DNA from: Gordius sp. MW1
Lineage: Eukaryota; Nematomorpha; Gordioida; Gordea; Gordiidae
Assembly: GCA_964036665.1 (NCBI GenBank)
Contig: OZ038526.1
Span: 9,052,001 to 9,116,000 of the forward strand
Length of the DNA stretch: 64,000 nt
Direction of reading: 5' to 3'
Position 1 is the first letter of the stretch; the number at the start of each line of letters is the position of its first letter. Below, piece after piece: positions 11,215 to 23,033 of this stretch. The notes under the pieces were generated by a model, which worked only from the letters and a program-made list of their open reading frames with translations, searched no databases and was not told the DNA's origin. The position numbers and the translations under genes were made by a program.

Positions 11215-12522
11215 GTTCCCCCCCCCCCTTTTCACAGACAAAATCCTTAAGGAATGCTGGCGGTTTTCGACTACGCTGCGGGTATCTAGGTTCTTCTCTA
11301 GGCGTTCCTGACTGGTTTTGCATTTGTTCCCTTTTAGCACTTGTTCCCACTTCCCTTTCTGATGATATCCTTTGCGGCCACCCGTTCTCTTGTCCGAGTG
11401 TGGTCCAATCCAAGATTTTCCGTTTCCTTATTTGATCCACGTGTCGGTGGTGTTTTCTTCCCTGTGCCCATACCTCGTAGGATCGACTACCGTGCTTGGC
11501 TTTTATCGTGCCTTCTACCCATTTGCTTGGTCCTAAAAACATACGTACCCAAACCAAGTCTCCTACGTTGAACATCCGCGGGTTCCCGGTCTCTACCCAT
11601 TGTTGTGGTACGGTTTCCCTCAATACCTCCCATTCGGTTCGCATACGCCTTTTTAGCATCACCTCTGCTGGGCTTTTATTGGTTGTGGGGTGTTTTGTAG
11701 ATCTGTAGTTTTCTAAAAATCTACTTAGCCCTACTTCCGACTCGTTTCTAATAATGGCTTCTTTAATTAATCGTACATATCTTTCTGCCAGACCGTTAGA
11801 CGCAGGATGGTAAGGAGCTGTCCATCGCTGATTAATCCCTCTCATCTTGCAAAAATTCTATAATTCCTGCCCTTTGAATTGCGGGCCGTTATCTGATATT
11901 AACCATGGCGGATTTCCAAATCTAGCAAACGTTTCGGCAAGTTTTTTTATAATGGTGGTCGCTGTGGTGTCTTCCAATTTAAACACTTCTACCCATTTCG
12001 AGCTATTGCTCCGGTTCCTTCGGTAAACAGGCAATGGGGTTTTTTAAAGAAGGAAAACGCTCACCGAAATCTAAAATTTCTGCATCCTTTTTACTCATGC
12101 AACAATTAGGGATTCTTGTTGTACGATACAACTTTAAATCCTTCGCCGACTCATGGCCCGTTTTAGAAGATAATGATATAGATCTTTGTATTTAACCAAT
12201 ATGTCTTTCTTTATTTATATACTTCGCTTATTTATGTAACCGTGTTTCGTGAAAATAAACTTTTAAACCAATAAAAAAAAAAAAAATTTCGAGCTATTGT
12301 CACCATCACCAGGTATGACTTACCCTTGAGAGGACCCATAATATCGATATGTTGAACCCACGGTTTATGGCTAGGTTGACAATCTATCAACGGTGCCTTC
12401 TTCGCCGCCGCGGCAGTGTAATTGCAATTCCGGCACCCTTTCGCTACGCTCAATAAGTCATCGTCGAGAGTAGGCCACCATATATACTGCCCCGCCACTT
12501 CTTGCATCCGCTTGATACCCAC
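11215..12522 (-). pseudogene. Gypsy integrase, split by a LINE insertion
   Basis: The N-terminal part (12522 down to 12300) shows the zinc-binding end (GCRNCNY) and the start of the catalytic core (HIDIMGPLKGKSYLVMV). After the insertion at 12009-12285 the core resumes, and 11845-11215 encodes TAPYHPASNGLAERYVR with the catalytic Glu region, then a C-terminal domain typical of gypsy integrases (FNVGDLVWVR, WVEGTI). Integrase would join element cDNA to host DNA. Stops, frameshifts and the insertion make this copy non-functional. Confidence 0.88.
12009..12285 (+). mobile_element. 5'-truncated LINE 3' end inserted in the gypsy integrase
   Basis: A 277-bp insert ends in a poly(A) run at about 12273-12285 and is flanked by an exact 14-bp target duplication, ATTTCGAGCTATTG (11995-12008 and 12286-12299). 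It encodes the last about 60 residues of a non-LTR ORF2 (FGKQAMGFF, SASFLLMQQLGILVVRYNFK, then a stop), closely resembling the fragment at 46318-46908. Its orientation is opposite to the gypsy element it interrupts. Confidence 0.92.
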
Positions 12523-12562
12523 GTGGCCCCTATGTAATCTTTGGAGTACCGCTCCTCGTAAC

Positions 12563-14261
12563 TTAGCCGGAATTAATATTCGTCGTCCTTTGTAAAATAT
12601 TATGCTTTTGGCCTCGTAACTTTGGCAGGTGTTTTTCGTAGGAGCGTTTTAGCCCATACGCGACCATTGTGTTTTGTTTACCTCTAATCCACTCTTTAGA
12701 TTGTCGCAGCCCCGGGTCGTCCAAGGTGTGTTGTCTTACTACGTCCAATGATATAAACGGATTCGTCGAGTCTTCTGGCATTTCCTCGCTAACCTGATAC
12801 GCGTTTTCGTTCGGTTTTCTAGACAAGAAATCTGCCGCGTTTTCGGATCCCTTGTTGTACACAAACTTGGTCGTGTAGCCTGATACCATGAGCGCCCACC
12901 TAGTTAGACGTGGTGACCATTGTTCCTTGCCCCTTTTGCTCTGATCGAATATATATACTAGGGGTCTATGATCCGTCATGATTGTTACGCTTCGTCCTTG
13001 TATAAATTTATTGAACTTTTTTAGTCCATAAACCACCGCAAGGGCCTCTCGTTCGATCGTCGAATACCGGCTTTCGCTATCGTTTAACGCTCTTGAAGCA
13101 TAGGCCACCACTCTCCAATTCTCCCCTGGTGCTCGTTGCTGTAAGATGGCCCCTAACCCTGTACCAGAGGCGTCTACGACCAGGCCAGTCTCCCAATCTC
13201 CATTAAAGTATGCCAGTACGGGGGCTTTAGTAAGCGCGGACTTGATGGCTTCGAATGCGTCTTGTTGTTCTCCACCCCAGTGTTACAGCACGTTTTTTTA
13301 TGAGTTTCTGAATCGGGTGCACGATTTTGGCGTAGTCCTTAATAAACTTTGAAAAATATGCTGTTAACCCCAGGAACGATTTTATTTCATTTTTGTTTGT
13401 TAAATTTTTCCACTGCTTGACCAGTTCGACTTTATTGTCGTTGATTTGAATTCCCTTGTTAATTATTAAATATCCCAAAAATGTTACTTCCTTCGCCCAC
13501 AAGATGCTCTTAGAAATATTTGGCACGAAACCACATTTTTGTAACGTTTCTAGTACTTTAAGTAACCGCTCGTTGTGGATTTCTTCCATTTCCGCCGCGA
13601 TTAGTATATCATCAATGTATACCGCTACCCCCTCCATGCCTCATAATATCTGATCCATTGTTTTTTGGAAAATCGCCGCGGCGCAATTTAAACCAAAAGG
13701 CATTCGGTTAACTTTAAATAGGCCCTTGTGTGTGGAGATAGTCAATCGTTGGCTCGTTTCTGGACCTAATTCGAGTTGTAAGTATGCTTTCGTTAGGTCC
13801 AGCTTAGTAAAACAACACGCGTTATCGAGTTTATTTAACAAATCGTCGATTTTGGGTAAGGGGTACAACAATACTTGAGCGTATTTGTTTATAGTAAACC
13901 GGTAATCAATACATAAACGAAGAGTCCCATCGCTTTTTTTCACGGGTACCACTGGACTGGCCCATCTTGAGAAATCGATCGGTTCTATCACCCCGTCTCT
14001 GACCCATTTGTCCAGCTCTTCTTCTACTTCTTTCTTCCACGCATCGGCACCCTTCGTGCGGGGATAAATACGGGATCTATGCCCTCTTTTAAAAGTACTT
14101 CCACCGTTATTCCCTTGACTGCTTTTGAAAATTCGTTTAGCTGGCCCTCCCATCGCTTCATCACGTGCAGGATCGCGGACTTGGAATCCTTCGGTCTTTC
14201 TACGTAATTTACCGCGAACCGTTCCGCCGTAGCTCTGGAGTTCCAACGAATTCGTCGCCAA
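12563..14261 (-). pseudogene. Gypsy reverse transcriptase and RNase H
   Basis: The RT fingers and palm are visible from 14261 (WASPVVPVKKSDGTLRLCIDYR, FTKLDLTKAYLQ). An in-frame TGA at 13641-13643 interrupts it, and the YIDDIL catalytic box follows at once from 13637. The connection domain runs to about 13227. RNase H then appears at 13111-12563 (SRYSTIEREALAVVYGL, TDHRPLVYI). The frame changes between the segments. These enzymes would copy element RNA to DNA and degrade the template, but this copy cannot make an intact product. Confidence 0.9.
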
Positions 14262-14707
14262 ATTTCGGGCTCACATTCTTGGATCCAATCGATCCCACAC
14301 AACGGCGGCCCACCTACGTCTGCTATTAATAACGACAGCTGTTTCCTCGTGTCCCCCATTTGGACATCAGCTTGCACCTTGGCTACGATCTTTATTTCCT
14401 CGTGGCCGTACGCGTACACCGTCGGGACGGGCTCTTTGTTGCGTGGGATCTCCTTCGCCCATCTTCGCGCCGGTATTATCGATACCGTGGCGCCGGTATC
14501 GAAGATGCATTGGAATAATTCGTTATAAATATATATTATATCTACAGTTAACACATCTAAAGCATGTTTTAACCTGGGAATTCGGACCGGCCCAGGCCAC
14601 GCTTCTCGGCCACTACGCTCCACGCCTCTTCGGACCCGTCTTGCAAAGTGCTTAGCCCCCCGGCTATCGTCTCGGCCGTTAACGCCAGCTCGCGTAGGCG
14701 GTCCCAT
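14024..14707 (-). pseudogene. Gypsy aspartic protease region
   Basis: The ORF contains CIFDTGATVSIIP, the retroviral-type protease active site, and LCGIDWIQE, which matches the flap/second-loop region of gypsy proteases. It overlaps the RT ORF in another frame at 14024-14261, showing a frameshift near 14060 between protease and RT. Protease would cleave the Gag-Pol polyprotein during particle maturation. The first roughly 50 residues overlap gag in another frame and are probably not native. Confidence 0.85.
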
Positions 14708-15170
14708 TTGATGTCATTTTCTGCCAACAGTCTCGCCTGTAAGCTTCTATCGCGCAATCCTATAATGAATTGGTCGACGATTCTGTTCTGCAATTCTTCG
14801 TTTCCGAAGTGGCAGCTGTTAGCTCCGGCCTTGAGTCTATTAGCGTACGTGTCTATCGTCTCTCCCTGGCCTTGTCGGACCTTTGAGAATTCATACCTCT
14901 TTGCCTTCGCGCATGAATTCCTTTGGAATAATTTTTTTAACCGATTTTTAGCTTCTTCATATGTAATTCCTGTCAACTCTTGCGGTCTCGTCTATAATCC
15001 CCTAGTATTAATTGGAATGCCTCCCCATCAAGGCTGGTTAATAATAGAGCTGCTTTTTGCTCATCTGTCTCCGTCTTATTGCTCCTTAGGAATAGCTCAA
15101 ATTGTGTTATAAAAGCGTCGATGTTAGCCGTTGTTTTAATTTCTGCATTCCCGCGTAAGCTTATCCTTTA
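14569..15170 (-). pseudogene. Gypsy Gag (capsid-like), frameshifted
   Basis: Just inside the 5' LTR, 15170 to about 14995 reads NIDAFITQFELFLRSN and DEQKAALLLTSL, the conserved start of gypsy capsid proteins. A stop and frame change near 14990 precede 14976-14569 (YEEAKNRLKKLF, RQGQGETIDTYANRLK, FIIGLRDRSLQARLL). Gag would package element RNA. No clear ATG is in frame at the 5' end, and no zinc knuckle (CCHC) is visible. Confidence 0.85.
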
Positions 15171-15179
15171 CGTCGCCAC

Positions 15180-15372
15180 TATTGGAGTTGGGGATCTTTA
15201 TTTACTACAGACAGGTTTAGGAGCGATACAATAATAGAAAGTGAGTAAAAACGTGTATATCCAACGTATATAATACATTCCGCATATAACCAATTAACGA
15301 TAATTTGATTGACAATACATCGGTAAATAACATATCCCCTGAGGCACTTCGCACTCCAATTACCTCTCTACA
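15180..15372 (-). repeat. 5' LTR of the gypsy element
   Basis: Matches 11022-11214 apart from about three substitutions. On the minus strand it is followed within a base or two by TGGCGACG, a candidate tRNA primer binding site. Confidence 0.92.
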
Positions 15373-15377
15373 CAATT

Positions 15378-15987
15378 GTTATTATATTATAGCATTTATT
15401 AACGAATGTTTAAAAATTAATTTATTTACATTTGCTTAAAACAAGCTTATGTTTACTCATTTGCTATTCGATTTTGGTATGCCTGCAATCGTTTTTATAT
15501 TAAACTATTGAGTTAAAATTTATTTTATGTTTTCTTATATAAACTACTTAATAACAAACGTTTGTACGTTTAATATATTAGTTTATATATATAACATATT
15601 AGTAGCTTTAAATATTATTTGCTATCTTCAGTCTTAATTTACAATTTAGTTTTTAAATTTAATATATGAATGCCTTGTAGTATTTTGAATAGGATAAATT
15701 TTCTAAGTCTATTCATATTTGGCATACACAGAATTTGATACAAGTGTTATAATTTGCTAAAAAGTTTGTTTATATATATTTTTTTAATTTGCACTTTGTA
15801 TAGCAATGTTATATTCATTGTTTGCCATATCTTCAATGACATGTCGCATTAGATCTTTTGTGTAATAAAGTTTTTAAATAAATAAAATAGTTTACCATTT
15901 TTATTTTTCAATATTTATCACTTCTTAATAATTAAAAATCAGGGGAAATTTTTATTTAGTATAACAATTTTTAAAAAGCCGAGACGA
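15378..15987. other. AT-rich spacer
   Basis: No ORF, repeat or RNA gene recognised. Confidence 0.5.
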
Positions 15988-16168
15988 AGACCGAGATCTT
16001 TTCAGATTGACGTTTGAAAACGCCAAAATCGCGTTTTTAGCAACTTTGACAGCAAGTATTTCAAAACTTGACATATAGGGAAAAAATTAAAAATATATTT
16101 GTGTTCACCGTAAAATCTCTAGCAGAATCTGCAAACAGTTTGCGGGTTGATTTTATAAGACCCTTATA
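15988..16168 (-). repeat. Dispersed repeat, reverse copy of the 5022-5195 family
   Basis: Contains ACGCCAAAATCGCG, TTTTTAGCAACTTTGACAG, GCAGAATCTGCAAAC and GGGTTGATTTTATAAG, the reverse complement of the motif order at 5022-5195. It directly abuts the outer end of the complex repeat unit at 16175. Confidence 0.6.
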
Positions 16169-16174
16169 TTAAAA

Positions 16175-17939
16175 ACTCGGGCCTTCGGCCCTCGTGGGAA
16201 GGGGGAGAAGGGAAGGGAAGAGGGGAAGGGAAGGGGGGACGACTCATCTGTACTTCGTATAAATGTATCATATTTGCTATAATTTATGGGCGAGAAAGGT
16301 GGGAAGGGGCGAGAATGCCTATAGGGGGGTATTAAATGACTAATGATTAATTAATTATTTATACAAATTTTCCATTATATGCAAAATGTAATAAAGGCAA
16401 AATGTAATATAGGCAAGGGTTAGGGTTAGATTTAGTGTTTGCATCTAGTTGCGTATTACATTAGTTTTTATGGCCTTTAGTGATTATGGGTCTAACAAAC
16501 ATTATATTATAAAACAACACAATGTTAAGAATTTGCAGAATTGTTGGGAGAAATTTTTTGTTGAATTTGAACAATTTTTAATTAAAAAAATCAAAAATTT
16601 GGCCAATGGTCACTTTTTCTCTATTGGTCAGTACCAACAGATATTCTATAAGTCAATGATAGCCAAAAAAACGGAAAAAAATTTTGATGCTCACTTTGGC
16701 CAATGGTCATTTTTTTCCATTGGTCAGCAGCCAGCACACGGTAAAAGTGGATATAAATTCATAAGAGTAAAAAAACGAGAAAAAAAATTTTCGAATCACA
16801 TTTTGGCCAATGGTCATTTTTTTCCATTGGTCAGCAGCCAGGACACGGTAAAAGTGGATATAAATTCATAATAGTCAAAAAAAAACGAAAAAAAAGTTTT
16901 CGAATCACATTTTGGCCAATGGTCATTTTATTCCATTGGTCAGCAGCCAGCGGACGGCCAAAAAGTCATAATAGCAATGGTAGGAACAGGAACAATCATA
17001 ATAGTAAAAAAAAAACGAAAAAAATAATTTCGATTCACATTTTGGCCAATGGTCATTTTTTCCATCGGTCAGGAGCCAGCGGACGACCAAAAAGTCATAA
17101 TAGCAATGGTAGTAACAGGAACAATCATAATAGTCAAAAAAAAACGAAAAAATAAACTCGGATTCACACTTTGGCCAATGGTCATTTTTTTCATTGGTCA
17201 ACAGCCAACGGATGGCCAAAAAGTCTTATTATCAATGATAGTAACAAGAACAATCATAAGAGTCAAAAAAACTCCGGGTTTTAACCCAAAAACTAGTTAA
17301 ATTGCATACCAATTAAAAGTAAACAACTTTTATTTATGTTTATTATATAACATTGGTCAGCAGCCAGCGGACGGCCAAAAAGTCATAATAGCAATGGTAG
17401 AAACAGGAACAATCATAATAGTCAAAAAAAACGAAAATAATAATTTCGATTCACATTTTGGCCAATGGTCATTTTTTTCATTGGTCAGCAGCCAGCGGAC
17501 GGCCAAAAATTCTTATTATCAATGATAGTAACAAGAACAATCATAAGAGTCAAAAAAACTCCGGGATTCTAACCCCAAAACTAGTTAAATTGCATAGCAA
17601 TTAAAAAGTAAACAACTTTTATTTATTTTTTTATATAACTAGTTAAATTGCATAGCATTAAAAGTAAACAACTTTGATTTATGTTTATTATATAATAGAT
17701 AATTTAACAAATCATATATATAACACACCGAGGGAGATAGAGATAAGGGGTGGGGCACCTCTTATGCATTAATTTAAAAAATAACACAGCGAGGGAGATA
17801 GAGATGAGTGGTGGGGCACCTCTTTCTCATGCATTAATTTAAAAAAGCGATAACCTAATATACCCAATGCAAATAGATAGGGAGGGTAACGGACAACGGA
17901 CGGACACCAAAAAACGAGCCCATAAATTGCATAGCAATT
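16175..17939 (-). repeat. Complex repeat unit, copy B
   Basis: Begins ACTCGGGCCTTCGGCC (terminal hairpin GGGCC-TTC-GGCCC), then a purine-rich GGGAAGG tract, CCAATGG/CCATTGG monomers, GCATAGCAATT modules, paired GTGGGGCACC motifs and a GGAC-rich run, ending at GCATAGCAATT. This is the same order as 1996-3856 and 52952-54842 on the opposite strand. TTAGGG occurs twice in a row near 16417 in place of the expected sequence; this is not a telomere array. ORFs here are monomer read-throughs. Confidence 0.85.
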
Positions 17940-18189
17940 AATACAGTGTTATTTGTATTTTGTTTTTATTTTCTCCAGGTAGTATTAACACTAGCGAATT
18001 CTAAAAACAAGGAATTGAAAGTAAGCATTCAAACGCGTAGAAAAAATAAATTACACTAGTCAACAAATAATGATCTTGTGTAATCAACCGGGAAACGGTC
18101 AACATATTCTGATAGAGTTTTTTGTGGTGAACACAAATATGTTTTCGTTTTTTTCCTATACGTCAAGTTTTATAAATATTTCGATTCAA

Positions 18190-19945
18190 AGTTCCAACGA
18201 CTCCTTGGCCTAAACCAAAACTTGGGAAGACCATTTTCGATCAATTTTGTCGCCCCAGCCCTTATTTCCTGTAGTGGATATATACAGAGGATTCATCGTT
18301 AAAAGGCCCATCACCCCTCCACATTGATACGGACCCCCCCCCTCATTATCCGAAAGAGCTATCAAGTCCTCAAATCCCACAAAACGGCCCACCCGTCAGG
18401 TCTAACCTCAGAAGCACTCAAAGCTGACTCCCATATCTCTAGCTCTCTTTTGCACCACTTGTTTCGGAAAGTTTGGACGAAAGAGGTTATACCGGACTCC
18501 TGGACAATAGGTCACTTGATCAAACTTTTTAAAAAAAAGATCCATCCAATCCCAACAACTACCGGGGCGTGACATCATTAACCTTGAATCAAAAATATTC
18601 ATCAAGGTTATATACAATCGAATTTACAGCGAGGTGGATGAAATAATTAAAAACAATCAAACAGGGTTTAGGAAGTGCCGTACGACGACAGAGCACATTT
18701 TAACATTAAGGAACATAATAGATATCTCACGGACAAGCGGTCCCCCCCCCCCTGATTCTTGTTTTTTTAGACATCGCTAAAGCTTTCGACTCGCTGTGCC
18801 ATCTATACATTTGGGAAGCGCTATGCCTATTAGGCTTGCCTAAGAAAATAACTCTCATGATCTTTCTACTTTACGAAAACATGAAACTAGTTATCTCCCA
18901 CCTCCACCATAAATCGGAGCCCATACCAATAACATCGGGTGTCAGGCGAGGTTGCCCGCTATCCCCTCTCCTCTTTATAATTGCGATGGATCTAATAATG
19001 AAGAGATCCACACTTCCGACCGATGGTATCAAACTAAACGGCACTACTCTATCATCCCTGCTGTTCGCAGACGACATATGTCTAGTGGCCCCTTCTATTT
19101 CCAAAGCACAATTTATGTTAGACAGGTTCAGCATCCAAGCCAAGCAAGCAGGACTGTTTATAAACCCCGACTAATTCTCAATGATTCGTATAAACGATTC
19201 TTCGAACTCTACTCTGGTAATCAACAACAACGTATTAAATGCATCTCAAAAAGTCCGTTGTTTGGGAGTGGACCTTACTCCAGATACCTACGCCGAAGCG
19301 GATGTCGAATTGAAGCTCCGTCAGACCATGGTCAATTTCTACTCATGCTCGGCGATTTGGCGCTTACGTCAACTCACGCTCCATACGCGTCTGAGGATTT
19401 TCAAAGTTACTATCCTACCAATTCTTCTATACGGTTGCGAATCTTGGTCACTGAAGGCTCCCAGCTTAAAGAAACTGCAAGTCAGTCTTAATAAAATGCT
19501 ACGTATCGTTTGCCGGATATTTTATTCGACGAGAATAACCAACGAGGATCTATGGGTGCGCTGCAAAATCGCTCCAATTAAAAACATTCTACTCGCGAGG
19601 AAATGGGGTTTTCTGGCTCATCAAGTACGAAGGAAGGGAACCAACTACTATCTATCTTCCATGTTTTGGTGTCCACCCCAGCTAAAAGGTCGCAAGTGCA
19701 TTGGCAGCTGGCTCTACAAGGTGTTTCGCGATATCCAAACACTAGGCCATGATTGGAATTCATTGCTGACCATCATGCAAGAGCGGAAATTTTGGAAAGA
19801 CTTCTCAAAGAACCATTTATTGCGGCTCTCTGACCATCATGCAAGAGCGGAAATTTTGGAAAGACTTCTCAAAGAACCATTTATTGCGGCTCTCTCATTA
19901 AAGACCTTCACACGCATTATGCATTTACGACATTATCATTAAAGG
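18190..19945 (+). pseudogene. Non-LTR (LINE) retrotransposon ORF2 reverse transcriptase, decayed
   Basis: Fragments in shifting frames give PSGLTSEALKA and WTIGHLIKLFKKK (about 18380-18540), QTGFRKCRTTTEHI (about 18660), FLDIAKAFDS (about 18766-18795), SGVRRGCPLSPLLF (about 18935), and the catalytic LLFADDICLVAP (about 19060). The thumb and C-terminal part are at 19181-19942 (LLYGCESWSL, NEDLWVRCKIAP, ARKWGFLAHQVRRK). ORF2 would reverse-transcribe the LINE RNA at the target site. Frameshifts and a 64-bp internal duplication make it inactive. The clade is not assigned. The 3' flank leads into the ATAC array. Confidence 0.85.
19766..19893 (+). repeat. 64-bp tandem duplication in the LINE 3' end
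   Basis: The segment starting CTGACCATCATGCAAGAGCG at 19766 recurs without visible change from 19830. 64 is not a multiple of three, so the duplication shifts the reading frame, and it appears recent because the copies are identical by eye. Confidence 0.9.
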
Positions 19946-20130
19946 CTTTACATTACTCACAAGTCAATAGGTATTACATATATACATTTAATAATTACAT
20001 TGCATATTAATCCTTTTGTTACAGCACAATTACACACGTTATCACTAACGTGGCCTGATGCGCCATTTGGCGTTAGAAGGGGCTCAACCTTAGATCGCAT
20101 TAACTAAGCTCTTGGGAGTCTTCGCGGCAA

Positions 20131-22024
20131 ACATACATACATACATACATACATACATACATACATACATACATACATACATACATACATACATACATAC
20201 ATACATACATACATACATACATACATACATACATACATACATACATACATACATACATACATACATACATACATACATACATACATACATACATACATAC
20301 ATACATACATACATACATACATACATACATACATACATACATACATACATACATACATACATACATACATACATACATACATACATACATACATACATAC
20401 ATACATACATACATACATACATACATACATACATACATACATACATACATACATACATACATACATACATACATACATACATACATACATACATACATAC
20501 ATACATACATACATACATACATACATACATACATACATACATACATACATACATACATACATACATACATACATACATACATACATACATACATACATAC
20601 ATACATACATACATACATACATACATACATACATACATACATACATACATACATACATACATACATACATACATACATACATACATACATACATACATAC
20701 ATACATACATACATACATACATACATACATACATACATACATACATACATACATACATACATACATACATACATACATACATACATACATACATACATAC
20801 ATACATACATACATACATACATACATACATACATACATACATACATACATACATACATACATACATACATACATACATACATACATACATACATACATAC
20901 ATACATACATACATACATACATACATACATACATACATACATACATACATACATACATACATACATACATACATACATACATACATACATACATACATAC
21001 ATACATACATACATACATACATACATACATACATACATACATACATACATACATACATACATACATACATACATACATACATACATACATACATACATAC
21101 ATACATACATACATACATACATACATACATACATACATACATACATACATACATACATACATACATACATACATACATACATACATACATACATACATAC
21201 ATACATACATACATACATACATACATACATACATACATACATACATACATACATACATACATACATACATACATACATACATACATACATACATACATAC
21301 ATACATACATACATACATACATACATACATACATACATACATACATACATACATACATACATACATACATACATACATACATACATACATACATACATAC
21401 ATACATACATACATACATACATACATACATACATACATACATACATACATACATACATACATACATACATACATACATACATACATACATACATACATAC
21501 ATACATACATACATACATACATACATACATACATACATACATACATACATACATACATACATACATACATACATACATACATACATACATACATACATAC
21601 ATACATACATACATACATACATACATACATACATACATACATACATACATACATACATACATACATACATACATACATACATACATACATACATACATAC
21701 ATACATACATACATACATACATACATACATACATACATACATACATACATACATACATACATACATACATACATACATACATACATACATACATACATAC
21801 ATACATACATACATACATACATACATACATACATACATACATACATACATACATACATACATACATACATACATACATACATACATACATACATACATAC
21901 ATACATACATACATACATACATACATACATACATACATACATACATACATACATACATACATACATACATACATACATACATACATACATACATACATAC
22001 ATACATACATACATACATACATAC
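20131..22024. repeat. Uninterrupted (ATAC)n microsatellite, about 1.9 kb
   Basis: About 473 perfect tetranucleotide units with no interruption visible on reading. The long ORFs it generates in four frames (repeating MYVC or IHTY) are artefacts of a stop-free repeat. It is bordered by a plus-strand LINE end on the left and a minus-strand LINE remnant on the right, so it may have grown from a LINE 3' tail. Confidence 0.97.
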
Positions 22025-22365
22025 CATCTAAGTCTATTTTTTACGAGCTTTGCCTTCATAGATGTTGTACCCAGATTTCTCATTATTTATTTCGTATAAG
22101 TTCCTTTTTGCTTACTCCTAGCATATTCTTAGCATTCTCATCTTCATGGACGCCAGGTGCTGCTCTTCCTTTTTACATATAGCCCAGGATTTTGAGCTAT
22201 CTGTTGGCTGTGTGATGGACCTATACAATGTATCTTTAAGTCTTTTTTGAATGTTTTTGTGACACATAACGCTTGTTAAGTCCATTTGAGCCATCCATAA
22301 TCTATCCTTGCTTGGATTTCTTTATCCATTCCACTATCCGCTCGAAGTGTTGATCCTATATATTT
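22025..22365 (-). pseudogene. LINE ORF2 C-terminal remnant
   Basis: On the minus strand it reads FKYIGSTLRADSGMDKEI, ARIDYGWLKW, RLKDTLYRSI, MKMRMLRICLGVSK and finally KLVKNRLRWY, the typical order of a LINE ORF2 C-terminal region. It breaks off exactly where the ATAC array begins. Stops and frame changes are present. The related endonuclease fragment at 25858-26045 may belong to the same family. Confidence 0.75.
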
Positions 22366-22439
22366 AAACACGCTTGTAAGTTCTCATTCGTCTAAAGTAG
22401 GGGGTGCTTATTGTTGATTTTCATCTACTTAAAACTTTG

Positions 22440-22790
22440 TCTTCATCGTCCGTCCGTCCGTTGTCCGTCCAACTTGCATCTACTAATATGGGTTCGAATC
22501 CCGGCAAGGGCAAATTTTTTTTAAATTAATATATTGTTTTGTTAATACCATTGATAATTTGGCTTTTTGACCGTCTCCTGGCTGCTGACCAATGGAATAA
22601 AATGACCATTGGCCAAAGTGTATCAAATTTTTTTTTCTATATTATAAAAATAGGCTATTTGGCCGTTTGCTGGCTACTGACCAATAAAAAAAAATGACCA
22701 CTGGCCAAAGTGAGATTAAAATCGAATTATTTTCTCTAGATTATAATTATTGGCTAGTATTTGGCCGTCTGCCATCTGCTCAAGCAAGCG
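22440..22790 (+). repeat. Diverged relic of the complex repeat unit
   Basis: Begins with a GTCCGTCCGTCC run, then GGGTTCGAATCCCGG (a perfect RNA polymerase III B-box core), then diverged monomers with CTGCTGACCAATGG and GACCATTGGCCAAA. The intact units carry GGGGTTAGAATCCCGGAG at the equivalent place. No full tRNA cloverleaf or acceptor stem can be drawn, so it is not a tRNA gene. Confidence 0.65.
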
Positions 22791-23033
22791 AACGTAAATG
22801 GGATTTACTGTGACCCCATTTTGTTCTCCATATTAATTGCGTTTGATTATTATCATCGCAGTTTTTTCCTAGTTCTCAGATATGAAAACTTTTTGGCAAT
22901 TTGGTAGTTCCCCTTTTATTATAGTATTAATCGTGTGATTCTATATGTAGATTTAAAATTCTTATAAACTCTAATAAGTAAATATAATTTGAGAAATCCT
23001 TCTTACTGGTTATAATTAACTATATCAATAATG
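22769..23033 (+). repeat. Direct repeat 1 of a pair
   Basis: Pairs with 23816-24088: both contain GCCATCTGC, ATGGGATTT, TTGTGACCCC-like, GGCAATTTGGTAGTTCCCC and GGTTATAATTAACTATAT in order, with clear divergence. The pair could be old LTRs or a segmental duplication. Confidence 0.7.

Larger units (their letters stand above)
11022..15372 (-). mobile_element. Ty3/gypsy LTR retrotransposon (4.35 kb)
   Basis: Two 193-bp LTRs (11022-11214 and 15180-15372) flank gag-protease-RT-RNase H-integrase in gypsy order on the minus strand. The flanks are an exact CAATT duplication (11017-11021 and 15373-15377). A polypurine tract (AAAAGGGGGGGGGGGG read on the minus strand) abuts the 3' LTR at 11215-11235. 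A TGG-starting candidate primer binding site (TGGCGACG) follows the 5' LTR at about 15171-15178. Coding regions are broken in several places and a LINE has inserted in the integrase, so the copy is defective although its LTRs differ at only about three positions. Confidence 0.92.

Noticed and set aside
16405..16430. Telomere repeat (TTAGGG)
   Set aside because: Only two units, embedded in a repeat unit whose other copies carry the same or a shorter form (54570-54585); not an array.
16449..17300. ORFs such as those repeating FSIGQ, NGHFF and GRPKSHNSN in the compound repeat units
   Set aside because: They are tandem monomers read through and occur in every frame and copy; no conserved start or codon bias.
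20090..22083. Long ORFs of about 640 residues repeating MYVC or IHTY
   Set aside because: They are the ATAC microsatellite read in stop-free frames on both strands; no real protein signal.
22440..22515. tRNA gene ending GGGTTCGAATCCCGG
   Set aside because: B box present, but no A box at the right distance, no anticodon arm and no pairing acceptor stem.
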